Source: Piliocolobus tephrosceles (Eukaryota > Chordata > Mammalia > Primates > Cercopithecidae). Taken from it: 64,000 nucleotides of DNA. The notes under the pieces were generated by a model. The model was given only the letters and a program-made list of their open reading frames with translations, had not been told where the DNA came from and made no database searches. Numbering within the stretch: the stretch's first letter is position 1; each line of letters opens with the position of its first letter. The stretch lies in assembly GCF_002776525.5 (NCBI RefSeq), contig NC_045438.1, positions 144,438,095-144,502,094 of the forward strand, in the 5' to 3' direction. A program made the position numbers and the translations under genes. Below are positions 37,360-48,661 of this stretch, piece after piece.

Positions 37360-38725
37360 GTATTTATTTATTTATTTTTATTTATTTTCAAGAGAATTAA
37401 ATCATTTATTTGTTACACATGATAATGGATGATACACAAGCTTCATTCCCATCTATAATTTTAGCTGGTACCCTTATTCAATTTAGATATACTGCATAGG
37501 ATGTGCCAACAATCATTTTTATAACCACTAATTCCATGATTTTGCTTGGGTAATCCCTGAAGTTCACTGAAGTAATAGTGAACTTCAGGTCACAACAGTA
37601 ACTATCAGTTCAACTACACCAAGGTTTCTGAAGACAATGGCTTCTCCACCCAAGCAGCTTGTATATAAATTCCAGATAGATCTTGGCATCACCCTACAGG
37701 AATTCTAATTTCACACTGTTGGGGGAAATTTACCAACATGGCTTCAGAGTAGACTAACTTTATACAGCACATTAAAAAAAAAACATTTATTCAGCGTCAC
37801 GATCAGACTATTACATTTAGCAAGCAAAAACAAGGGGTGAAAAAAAAAAAAAAAAAAAAAACTGCATTAAAACCCTTTGTTGGAATGCTTTGCACTTTTC
37901 ATAGAACAGAAACTAAAATAACCTGTTATACAATTAGTCACAAATACAGTTCTCGAGTTTTTTACCCATATACATAAGTATTTGTCTAAAACATGTCTTC
38001 TTCGTAGCAGCTAGGCCCTGCCACCACTGTGCTTGGCTGAGTTCACAAGTCTGTTGTTACCTGTAGCTTCCCTGTCACTTCTCTGGCTCTCCTCTGCTGC
38101 TAACCTTTGTTTCCTAATTAAAATCTTTAGCCACTGCCACAGCTACTGCCGCTACTGGAACTGTCATACACCTTGGTTTCGTGGTTTCACAAAGTATTGG
38201 CCTCCACCACCATAGGCGCCAGAGCTTCTGCCTCCAAAGTTTCCTCCCTTCATGGATCCAAAATTTAAAGACTGATTGTTGTAATTGCCAAAATCATTGT
38301 AGCTTCCACCACCTCCAAAATTGCTTCAATCATTACCATATCCGTTATAGCCATCCCCATTGCCATAATATCCACCACCACCACCACGGCTGCCACTAAA
38401 GGCCTCACGACCACAGACGTTTCCTCCATGACCAAAGTTGTCATTCCCACTGAAACTACTTCTAAGACCACCACCAAAGTTTCCAGAACCACTTCGACCT
38501 CTTTGGCTGGATGAAGCACTAACCATCTCTTGCTTTGACACAGCTTTCCTAACTTCACAGCTGTGGCCATTCACAGTATGGTATTTCTGAATGGCAGTCC
38601 TATCCATGGAGTCATGGTCCCCAAAGGTTACAAAGGCAAAGCCCCTTTTCTTGCCACTGCTTCGGCCAGTCATGATTTCAATCACTTCAATTTTTCCATA
38701 CTGTTCAAAATAATCTCTTAGGTAA
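37360..38725 (-). pseudogene. HNRNPA1P: HNRNPA1 processed pseudogene, 5'-truncated
   Basis: Reading the minus strand, the copy starts mid-RRM2 ('acctaagagattattttgaa', the LRDYFEQYGK segment). It continues through the RRM2 RNP1 motif (KRGFAFVTF intact), the linker (VNGHSCEVRKAVSKQEM), the serine-rich stretch SASSSQRGRSGSGNFGGG, and the glycine-rich RGG/low-complexity domain. A GGA-to-TGA change makes a stop at 38326-38328, after GYNGYGND, and a later deletion and further stops follow in the glycine-rich C-terminus. Several RGG arginines are lost. The downstream half (37390-38115) is the parental 3' UTR, with AATAAA at 37405-37410 (antisense) and a tail now decayed to TTTA/TTTTA units at 37360-37387. 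No introns are present. A 9-bp target duplication, TCATTTTAT, lies at 37351-37359 and 38726-38734. The parent is a nuclear pre-mRNA-binding protein; this copy cannot encode it. The gene symbol marks the pseudogene class only, not a specific numbered locus. Confidence 0.95.
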
Positions 38726-38726
38726 T

Positions 38727-38835
38727 CATTTTATAGAAGAGAAATTGATTTCAATAGAAGTTAAGGTGTGCAAGACTTCACTACTATGTAGAGAAAGCCT
38801 TGGAGCTGGAACCTGGGTCTAGCCTATGTTCTCAC
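38727..38835 (-). mobile_element. MIR fragment at the HNRNPA1 insertion site
   Basis: 'attttatagaagagaaattgatttcaatagaagttaaggtgtgcaagacttca' followed by 'ggagctggaacctgggtct' follows antisense MIR order. The pseudogene's target duplication overlaps its first bases, so the retrocopy landed in this older SINE. Confidence 0.55.
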
Positions 38836-39374
38836 AACACCTTTAATCTTTCTGAATTGCCAGTGGCTGTTAATCCCCTTCTCAAGGACGTTTACATTTT
38901 AAGAAGGGCAATTCCAGAGAACACATTCATAGACGATGAAGAAATAATGACTGGAATGGCAGTAACATCAGAGACATCAAGAAGCTGATATGGGTATTCT
39001 TTTAGGAAAGAAAAGAGGTTTTGGAATATAGGGCTTTTGGAGGCCTTCAGATCCATACTGCTTGGTGACTGTAAGATTTTCCTGACCCACCGCTGGCTAC
39101 AGGTAGAAGCTTCCTCGTCTTTGCCATTTGTTCTCTAGAAGCATCTTGGGACCAGTTCGCTCATCCTTCTTCTGATTAGAAACAAAAATCTCTTACCTTA
39201 CTTTCCCGACCATTAAAATTGAATAAGGCAAGATTTTCTTTCTAAATTTCCGTTGCTCCTCCAGGTTTTGTTAACTAAAATACTTGTTCTTTGAATGAAA
39301 TTTGAAAATTACATAAGAGTTGGAAGAAAAAACAAAAAGACATCACCCACATGCCTGTCAAAGCAAATCACCAT
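38836..39374. other. No recognised gene or repeat
   Basis: Unique-looking sequence between a MIR and an Alu. Confidence 0.4.
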
Positions 39375-39652
39375 GGCTAGGCATGGTGGCTCGTGCCTGT
39401 AATCCCAACACTTTGAGAAGCAGAGGCAGAAGGATTGCTTGAGGCCAGGAGTTCAAGACCAGCCTGGGCAACATAATGAGACTCCATCTCTACAAAAAAT
39501 TTAAAAATTAGTCAGGCATGGAAGCATATGCCTATAGTCTCAGCTACTTGGGGGGCTGAGTCAGGAGGCTGAGCCCAGGAATTTGAGGCCACCATGAGGT
39601 ATGATTGTGCCACTGCACTCCAGCCTGGGTGATAGAATGAGGCCCTGTTTAA
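39375..39652 (+). mobile_element. Old Alu (AluJ-like), plus strand
   Basis: It starts 'ggctaggcatggtggctcgtg' and both arms are present with many substitutions. It ends 'gaggccctgttt' before an AAAAT tract. Confidence 0.93.
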
Positions 39653-39706
39653 AATAAAATAAAATAAAATAAAATAAAATAAAATAAAATAAAATANNNN
39701 NNNNNN
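39653..39706. repeat. (AAAAT)n microsatellite running into an assembly gap
   Basis: About eight to nine AAAAT units derived from the Alu tail (39653-39696) are followed by exactly ten Ns (39697-39706). The true length of the tract is unknown. Confidence 0.97.
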
Positions 39707-42580
39707 AAAAATAGATAAACAGGTGGTGCTGGAGCAATTGAACAGTCATAAGCCAAAAAAAAGCAACATCACCATTAACTGTATTTTGCCTTTTTAAAAT
39801 TCCTTTTGCAAGTTAAAGACTAATAGTAATATTTTTCTTTCTTTTTCTTTTGTTGACAACTTTTTTGAATATGAAAGTAACATATGCCCATTGAAGAAAA
39901 ATTGAAGAAGGCAGAGACGTATAAAGAAGAAAGTATATTATTAATAAGCTCGCACCTAGCACTAGCCTGAGTGACCTGTTTCCTTCTAGTCTCTTAAAAA
40001 AAATTTGTATTTCCCCCATTTCACTGCTTCATCAAAAGTTAACCAGCATAAAGCTAGAAGGAGTTACTAATGTCTTTCACTCAGGTGAAATGAAGACCTT
40101 TCAATCAGTTGTTAAAATCGGCTTCAATTTGAGACAAGGCTGGGTACGGGTGAGCTCTCTTTCAAAAGGAGACTTCTGCCCAGACTTTCTCCTGTAATAG
40201 TTCTCATTTTAAAGCCCATGACAGAATATTCTGAACATGGCAAAGGTGCATTCTAAAATGTCAGGAATAATTGTAGCTTCTTTCAGCTGGGTCTCTTTTT
40301 GTCCTTTTCAGAATGCCTAGAGATGTGGCAAGCAGAGTCTGTGGTCACAGGTAGGACACTCGGTGACATATAACCTGAGGGCTCTCTTATAGAAATGATG
40401 CTCATGGCTTGAGTGCACTCCAAGGACCCAGGCCAATTACCGCTCACCATTTCTAAGCACATTCTATTGTTAATCCCGGAACACCAATGGCTTAAGTGCT
40501 CTCTCTTTTTTTAACTGTATCTCTTCCTTCTAACTAGGGGCCAAAGTGTAGTCTGAGAACACAGCATCCCTAATGGGGCAGCCTGATCACTCTTTTGGAA
40601 ATGTATCTTCTGCACAATTTATTCTCTCAAACTGGGGTACACTTGTTTACCTAATGGAATCATTTACAATCTTCATTTCCTGCTCATGACAGGGGGTGCT
40701 CTCTCAGAGCTCAGGGGCAATTGCTTTCTCTACTCTTCGGCACTGACTTTTACTGAGGGGAAAAATAAAGCTTAAGACATGTGGGCATTGTCCCTACACT
40801 TGCCCGTTCTCCATGGAAAATCATGTATCCTCCATGTATTTCCCCTACTTTCTTAAATTTCCAAAGAGCACGTTGCAATGGAGAGGAATCTCTATTTTCT
40901 CTCCACTCAATACCATAGGGAAGTTTGCAAAATTTTACCCAACTCAATGACAATCAAAACTCCCATTCACCTTCTGCAGATAGCTTGCTGGCATCAGCTT
41001 TCAGGCCACAGAAATGAATGGATGCTCATTCAGACATCAGCAGACTCCTGGTGGCCACAGCCAGATGTGTCTCCCTTGGATGGAATGTCATAGGCTTTCA
41101 CCTTGTTTCCATGTTAGTGGCAGGAGTGAGCCCTCTCTGAATCATGCTGGGATAATAATAACCTGTCCCAAGTGTTCTTAACAGGGCATACTTGGACTCA
41201 GTTGGGACAATCTGTCATTTTCAAAAAGTGTATCATTTCCAAGCATTCTCCTGACAGCCCCACCTCCTCCACTAAGTTGACTTTCTCTTCTCTGGTGAAG
41301 AATGAAAAAACACTATGGTCATGTGTCAGTGACAGATAAAGTGAAGGGCAACAATTTCTGACATTTGCTGCTGGGATCACCAGACAAGTGACTTAGTCTA
41401 GGCCAACACTGAATATTCTCTTCTTGCTAAGAAAGGAATGATGGGTCCAGTACATTTGACATGTACGGGCTTTGACACATGTCTCTTCTCCCCAAGAGCT
41501 AGTAACATGAGCAGCCCTAGTTTTGGATGGTTGGTTCTCGACGCATCTTGCATTTCACTCTCACTGTGCTTTCTACAAACTAATTTATTGATGTCTCTTG
41601 TCTGTCTCTCCATCCATTTTAACATCTACCACTGGATTTATATAAATTCACCCAAATAATTAAAGTATGGCAAAAATGTAGGCATGATCTGAGTGCTTTG
41701 TAAAATTGCCTTCTTGTTAAAAGAAGTCAGGCAGGAGCCTTCATTTCTTGTTTCATAGAACTGTAAATTCATCGCTCATGCCCTCTGTGGCCTGGCTTCC
41801 CTAACTCTTTAACAAAACAGATGATGCCTGTAAAATTTGTCAAGAGGAATGAAACTGACTTCAGGGAGCTGCTCCCTGTCACCTGTGGCCTAGGTTGGAT
41901 TGGAGACAGGGTCCCTGGGTGAGTAAAACCAGCTTCTGGCTTTGCTCATGAGTACTTAGTATAATTTTATTTTGTATTTTTGAGACATACTTCTCCACCA
42001 TAAATAAAATATCAGCCATGTTAATTTCTTCAGGTTTATTTCAGTTGTGTATTAAACTGTAAATCTCTCTTTTCATAAAGACAACGAGGGGGGCAGGTAG
42101 AGGGTCCAATACATGCCTTGATGTGGTGTTAGCATATTGACCAGTGTCTGAGGGCCTAGAAACAAAGTGATAATTAGGAGCAAATAGAACTTGCCAGAAA
42201 AGTGAGCAGTAGCTTGGTGGTTCTGATCAATCTGAAATGGACAATCTGATCAAATGGATAATCTGCTTAATGCAGATGCTGAATTGTTTTTTCCCTTGGT
42301 GACAGCAGATCCATAGCCCTTCTCAATGGAATAGGGAGATATTTGCCCTGGTGATTTAGATAATTGCATCTACTGTTCAGGTCCACCCTCCCTGGGACAG
42401 TGCATAAGATATTCACCTCCTATGTAAAACATAAATTCTAAGTATTAGAAATTCTCATCTGTGTCACTAGTCTAGGAATATTTCAAAAGAAAATCCATTG
42501 ACCATTACTATTAAGGGTCCTGATACAAGGCATTTTTTATCCTTATTTATAGCAGAAATTAGCATTCCAAAGCTCATGTT
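39707..42580. other. About 2.9 kb without recognised gene
   Basis: Unique-looking. Short open frames only; no repeat family recognised with confidence. Confidence 0.42.
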
Positions 42581-42584
42581 TTTC

Positions 42585-43455
42585 TTAATATGATAGCTTT
42601 ATTGTTATGTAATTCACATACTCTGCAATTCAACATTTAAAATGTACAATTCAACGACTTTTAGTAAATTTGCTGAATTAGACAATCATTATCACAATCA
42701 ATTGTAGAGCATTTTCAACATCCTAAAAAGAAACCCCCTACCCAAGTTATTCCCTGTTCTCCCCACATTGCTTCTACCCCTGAAGCCCCTGCTCCTGGCT
42801 CTGAGCCCCTGGCAACACTAATTTACTTTCTGTCTCTGTGGATTTGCCTAATCTGAACATTTCATATGTGGTCGATTCTTGAGCAATGTGGAGATTATGG
42901 GTGTCAATCTCCTATGCAGTTGAAAATCTGTATATAACTTTTGACTCACCAAAAACTTAAGTACTAATAGCCTACTGTTGACCAGAAACTCTACTGATAA
43001 CATAAACATAGTTGTATGTTTTATTATTATATAATATATTCTTACAATAAAGCAAGCTAGAAAAAAGAAAATATTATTAAGATAAACAAGAGAAAATATC
43101 ATTACTGTTCATTAGGTGGAAGTGAATCATCATAAAGGTCTTCATCCACATTGTCTTCACCTTGAGTAGGCTGAGGAGGAGGAGAAGACAAGGGGTTGGT
43201 CTTGCTGTCTCAAGAGTGGCAGTGGCAGAGGTGGAGGCGGGGGAAGGGGAAGCAGGAGGAATAGGTACACTTGGTGTAACTTTTATTGAAAATAACCTGT
43301 CTATGAGTTCAAACCTCTGTTGTTCAAGGGTCAGCTGTAAATGGAATCATATAGTATGTGCTCTTTTGTTATTGATTTCTTTCACAAAGCATAATGTTTT
43401 CAAGGTTCACCTATGTTTAGCATGTATATATACCCTTTATTTAGCCATCACTAGA
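42585..43455 (-). mobile_element. L1M (L1MB-like) 3' end split by a Tigger element
   Basis: The left part (42585-42866) carries 'gtacaattcaacgacttttagtaaatttgc', 'aaaaagaaaccccctaccc', 'ggcaacactaatttactttctgtctctgtggatttgcc'. It breaks at 'catttcata'. The right part resumes after the insertion with 'taaatggaatcatatagtatgtgctcttttg' and 'cataatgttttcaaggttcacc'. Same family and strand as the piece at 27.4 kb. Confidence 0.88.
42867..43337 (-). mobile_element. Tigger-type non-autonomous DNA transposon
   Basis: The ends are inverted repeats: left 'tgtggtcgattcttgagcaa' against right 'ttgttcaagggtcagctg', read in complement. A TA target duplication lies at 42865-42866 and 43338-43339. Internal sequence has 'ctactgttgaccagaaact', 'tcattaggtggaagtgaatc' and a stretch rich in aggagga/ggcagaggtggagg, as in Tigger relatives. 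No transposase frame. The exact family is not fixed. Confidence 0.88.
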
Positions 43456-43493
43456 TAATCTTGATTATTTACATTAAGTTTTTAGTTTCACAC

Positions 43494-43852
43494 TGATATG
43501 GTTTGGCTGTGTCCCTACCCAAATCTCATCTTGAATTGTAACTCCCACAATTCCTATGTGTTGTGGGAGGAACCAAGTGGGAGGTAATTGAACCATGGGG
43601 CAGATGTTTCCTGGGCTGTTCTAGGGATAGTGAATAAGGCTCATGAGATCTGATGGTTTTAAAAATGGTAGTTCCCCTGCCCAAGCTCTCTCTTTGCCTG
43701 CCACCATCCATGTAAGACATGACTTGCTCCTCCTTGCCTTCTGCCATGTTGTGAGGCCTCCCCAGCCATGTGAAACTGTAAGTCCATTAAACCTCTTTTA
43801 TTTCCCAGTCTTGGGTATGTCTTTATCAGCAGAATGAACACAGAATAATACA
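43494..43852 (+). mobile_element. MST-type MaLR solo LTR
   Basis: From TGATATGGTTTGGCTGTGTC to about 'cagaataataca'. Flanking 5-mers CACAC (43489-43493) and CACAG (43853-43857) nearly match. It lies just beyond the L1M/Tigger nest. Its two antisense open frames are LTR sequence. Confidence 0.93.
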
Positions 43853-44089
43853 CACAGAGTCTCACATAAATAATCCTGACTATATTATTCTTCTCTAAGT
43901 TTTTTTTTTTACTTTAAAAATTCTGAAAACATTATTTCTTTTGAGAGATTAAAAACAATATTTTTTAAAAATATCAGAATTATACTGGAATTACCCTTAT
44001 TTACTTAATACAAAAAATAGTAATTTCTAAATAGTTTTTAGATTTATTCACCCATTGTCTTTTTAAAAAACATTACCCTATAGTCCTTT

Positions 44090-46030
44090 TATTTTATTTT
44101 AATTAAAAAATTATTTTTTTGTTTTGTTTTAGTAGTTTTTGGGGAACAGGTGGTTTTTGGTTATATGGATAACCATATATAGTTTAAACCATATTAGTTT
44201 AACTGGGTCCCATCTATGTATTTTTGGTTTTGTTGCATTTGCTTTTGGGTTTTTGGACATGAATTCTTTGCCTAAGCCAACATCTAGAAGAGTTTTTTGA
44301 TGTTTTCTTCTAGACTTTGTATAGTTTTAGGTCTTAGATTTAATTCTTTGATCCATCTTGAGTTGATTTTTATGTAAGGTAAGAGATGAGGATCCAGTTT
44401 CATTCTTCTCCATGTGGCTTGCCAATTATCCCATGGGTCAATTGTTGAATAGGGTGTCCTTTCCCCAGTTCATACTTTTTTTTTGCTTTGTTTGCTTAGT
44501 GGTGATTTCTGAGATTTTGGTGGACCCATCACCCAAGTGGTGTACACTGTACTCAGTGTGTAGTCTTTAATTCCTCACCCCTCTCCCACACTTTCTCCCA
44601 TGAATCTGAAGTCCATTATATCATTCTTAGGCCTTTGCATCCTCATACCTTAACTTCCACTTATAAGTTAGAACACATGATATTTGTTTTTCCATTTCTG
44701 AATTACTTCACTTAGAACAATGGTCTCCAATTCCATCCAGGTTGCTGTAAATGCCATTATTTCATTCATTTTTATGGCTGAGTAGTTTCCATGGTGTATG
44801 TGTGTGTGTGTGTGTGTGTGTATTTGCAATATATATTTTGACCCACAAAAATGTATATATATGAATGACTTCTTTATATAATGACTTCTTTTCCTCTGGG
44901 TAGATATCCAGTAGTGGGATTGCTGGATCAAATGGTAGTTATACTTTTAATTCTTTAAGAAATATCTATACTGTTTTCTATAGTGGTTGTACTAGTTTAC
45001 ATTCCCAACAGCAGTGGAATAGTGTTCCCTTTTCACCACATCTTTGCCAACATGTATTACTTTTGCATTTTTAAATCATAGCCATTCTTGCAGGAGTAAG
45101 GTGATATCTCATTGTGGTTTTAATTTGCATTTTTCTGATAATTACTGATGTTGAGCATTTTTTTTTCCATATGATTCTTGGCCATTTGTGTATCTTCTTT
45201 TAAGAATTGCCTATTCATGTCATTTGCACACTTTTTGATGGGATTGTTTTTTGTTTGCCGATCTGTTTGAGTTCCTTATGGATTCTGGATATTAGTCCTT
45301 TGTCAGATGCATAGTTTATGAATATTTTTTGCCCACTCTGTGGGTCACTTATTTACTCTGCTGATTATTTCTTTTGCTCTGCGGAAACTTTTTATATTAA
45401 TTAGGTCCCGTCTATTTATTTTTGGTTTTGTTGCATTTGGTTTTGGGTTTTTGGACATGAATTCTTTGCCTAAGCCAACATCTAGAAGAGTTTTTTTGAT
45501 GTTGTCTTCTAGACTTTTTATAGTTTTAGGTCTTAGATTTAATTTTTTGGTCCATCTTGAGTGGATTTTCATATAAGGTGAGAGATGAGGATCCAGTTTC
45601 ATTCTTCTCCGTGTGGCTTGCTGATTATCCCAGGGTTAATTGTTGAATAGGGTGTCCTTTCCTCACTTCATACTTTTGTTTGCTTTGTCGAAGATAGTTG
45701 GCTGTAAGTATTTGGCTTTACTTCTGGGTTCTCTATTACAACAGTTGTTGTAAAAGGGATTGAATTCTTGATTTGACCCCCAGCTTGGTCAATGTTGGTG
45801 TATAGCAGTGCTACTAATTTGCATACATTGATTTTATATCCTGAAACTTTATGGAATTCATTTATCAGATCTAGGAGCTTTTTGGATGAGTCTTTAGAGC
45901 TTTCTAGGTGTATGATTATACCATTAGTGAACAGCAACAGTTTGACTTCCTCTTTACCAATCTGGATGCCCTTTAATTCCTTCTCTTGTCTGATTACTCT
46001 GGCTAGTATATTCTTTTTAAATCTGAAGTT
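44090..46030 (-). mobile_element. L1 (L1PA/PB-age) with internal duplication and deletion
   Basis: Antisense L1 from the 3' UTR ('ttttggggaacaggtggtttttgg') through ORF2. A roughly 300-bp ORF2 block that belongs at 45395-45687 also occurs at 44193-44490, inside the 3' UTR, in the same orientation. Near 45735 the sequence jumps ('ggttctctattacaac'), so part of ORF2 is missing. ORF2 frames are fragmentary (for example 45345-45602 and 45668-46033, minus). A (TG)n run lies at 44799-44821. Confidence 0.9.
44799..44821. repeat. (TG)n microsatellite inside L1
   Basis: About ten to eleven TG units interrupt the antisense L1 ORF2 C-terminus and translate as alternating His-Thr on the minus strand. 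Confidence 0.9.
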
Positions 46031-48650
46031 CAAATTAGAAACATCTAACTTCTCAGGAGAGTGTTTACATGCTTTGGTTACTTCAAAAACTTCACTCGTT
46101 TAGGTAAAACTTAGTAGTTTCCCAAATTTGGAGAGATTATCCAAGCAGAACAGACTCCCCAAACAATTTATAGCCTACTCATCTAAAAGTTTGTGGAGGC
46201 TTTTTTATTTTTCCCATAAGAAGTAAATAAAAAGAGATATACCAAAATTATAGTTTGGAGATTAGAATAATTTCCTTTTCTAGTGGCATATTTTTCTTTC
46301 TGTGCATTCTCTGATGTTCACTTCTGGTTAATACAATGACCATTGGTATACAAAAGCCATGATAATTGTAACCACAGACTTCAGACTTCACAGAAAGACC
46401 AAAGCTGTTTGAAGGTACTCACTTCCTGGTCCACTTATCAAATTTTTGAAGACTATATGTTACAGTCAACAGTGCAAGTAAGTGACTATAAAGAACAAAT
46501 GACCAACACACTGAAGCTGAAATTTCATGCAGACAAATCCAGTCTATTTATCCTTATTTGCATCTGCTTTTATTTGAGTCCTTCCCAGGCACCTTTTTGA
46601 ACAAACAGTGAGTAAGTGGGATGAGAGGAGAATAAACACCCTCTAACCAGATCCATACCTGACTATAGCTAAGTCAAAGATCAGGCCAACTAAAATGAAA
46701 ATCATAAACATGGAATAGAAAATTCTGATTATGAAGCCAGGTGAGCTCAAAAAGACTTTCTTTAACATTATTACAGGACGTAGAGCTGTAATTAAAATAA
46801 GGAGCCAACGTAATAGGGCCAGTACTTAATTCTATTAGTATTGGAGAAGTAATTAATAGGAAAATATGCACACTGTGCATGTTATCTTGTATGTGATGAT
46901 TTGTGGGACCATCTAATTCATGGTGAACCAAAGAGTTCATGGATCCACAGAAGGCTAAATTGTATTGCCTGGTATAAAATCTAACTGGGCAGTTTAAAAT
47001 TTATGACTGCCAGCACAATATGCTTCCAGGAAATGAAAGTGGTGTGTATTGTTACACAAAGATTGTTTTATAAGATACCTGGTGTATCCTTCATATGTAG
47101 AGTGACTTTCTTTCCTATGTTTTCTTTTTTTCCTTCAATATAGAATAGAGAGAATAAATACATTATTGTAATTTTTTGAGCTCTACAATAAACATTTAGG
47201 TTTAGTATAGATTAAGAAGCAAAAAGTGAATGAACAGCATTTTTTGGTATGAAATCTTTAAAAATGTCCATTTATTTATTTGGGAACCAAAGAACTTTTA
47301 CAATAGAAAGAATGTTTTCCCATATATTCTTATCATACCAAAGGCTTTTGATATTAGGAAATGTAGTTTTTTAATTGTCTTCTTGGTTACTGGAAAGGTG
47401 ATATAATTGGAATCTTGGACTAGATAGGAATATTGATTGGGGGTTTGATTTTGATGCATGTTTTATTTTGTTATACATCAGTAACCATTGCAAAAATATT
47501 CTCCTGGCAGTAAGAGCATTAAATCTCAAGAAGCATAAGATGCAATTTGTGTCAACTGCCTCACTCTAGATGCTGTGCTAAGACAACATTGCCCTAAGTG
47601 CTTTGAGCAATCATCCTTAACTGAAAAGGCTATGCTAACCACACTGTAAAATGAGTTGGTTCAAAATGAGCAAGCTGGAATAAGAGATGATTTAGTTTCA
47701 TGATCCACTCGGAACCTGGGGTATATTCAAAATCAGCTACGGACTGTTGGATGTTATTAGAAGCATGTAGCTCACTAGGTTAAACCTGCAGTCATATTTT
47801 CACAAATAAGCCTGCTGGGAGTCAGTGGCCATTAGTGGCTCAGTGATGCTACAAATGGCTTTTCAGCTGCGAGTCACTTCCTGTGCTATTTCCAAAATAG
47901 TGTAAAAAGGTGTAAAGAGCAGGAAACGAGGGGCTACTTTTATCTTCTTTAAAAGGTATTATATGAAAGACAGAGTTTGCTTTGAAGCATCTCTAGTCTG
48001 TGGGACTCCTGAGAGGACAGGGGCTACCTTTCTCTTCTCTTCATAACTGCAAGGATGGCCTTCTGGAATTCACTAGGGATTGAAGTGTTGTTTCCTGTAC
48101 TTCTTTTTTTTTTTTTTTTTTTTAACTGATAGTCCGAGTGTGTCATCTATTTTTGAGTGTCTTTTCTTTATCTATATTGTATTAGGTATTAACGGAGTTG
48201 GGGAAAACTGAAAAAAAAGAAGTCATGGTCATTGACCTCAGGACGCTTATAATGTGGTTCTCTTAGTCGAGAAACACTGAGATCAAATGTTTTCAAATGA
48301 TACTGATATTTTTTGGAACCTAGCGTGTGGTTGTTTACCCAGAACTCTAGTCAGTGCAGAGGACAGATTGGGAATCCAGAGTCTCCAATCAAGGTGAAAT
48401 AAAAGACAGAACCTATTTCCTCCCTTTCTGTCATCTGCTACCATAAGTTTTGGTTGATTCTATGACAATAATACTTTTCATCATAATGCTTACACTGTAA
48501 TAGTTGTGAACAGATTAATCAGAAACACCTGTAAAGCTGTGGCAGATCAATGTTTCTTGGAGTTACAGAGGAAATGTTAAAGTTTTTGCGTTCTGCCAAA
48601 TTATGGTGGTGGTGATGGGAGAATCAATTTTCATGTTGGATGCCAGTAAA
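46031..48650. other. About 2.6 kb without recognised gene
   Basis: Unique-looking. An 18-19-base T-tract lies at about 48105-48123. No repeat family recognised with confidence. Confidence 0.42.
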
Positions 48651-48661
48651 GAGGGATATTC

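Noticed and set aside
38265..38570. 101-codon minus-strand frame rich in Val and Glu
   Set aside because: It is an alternative frame of the HNRNPA1 pseudogene.
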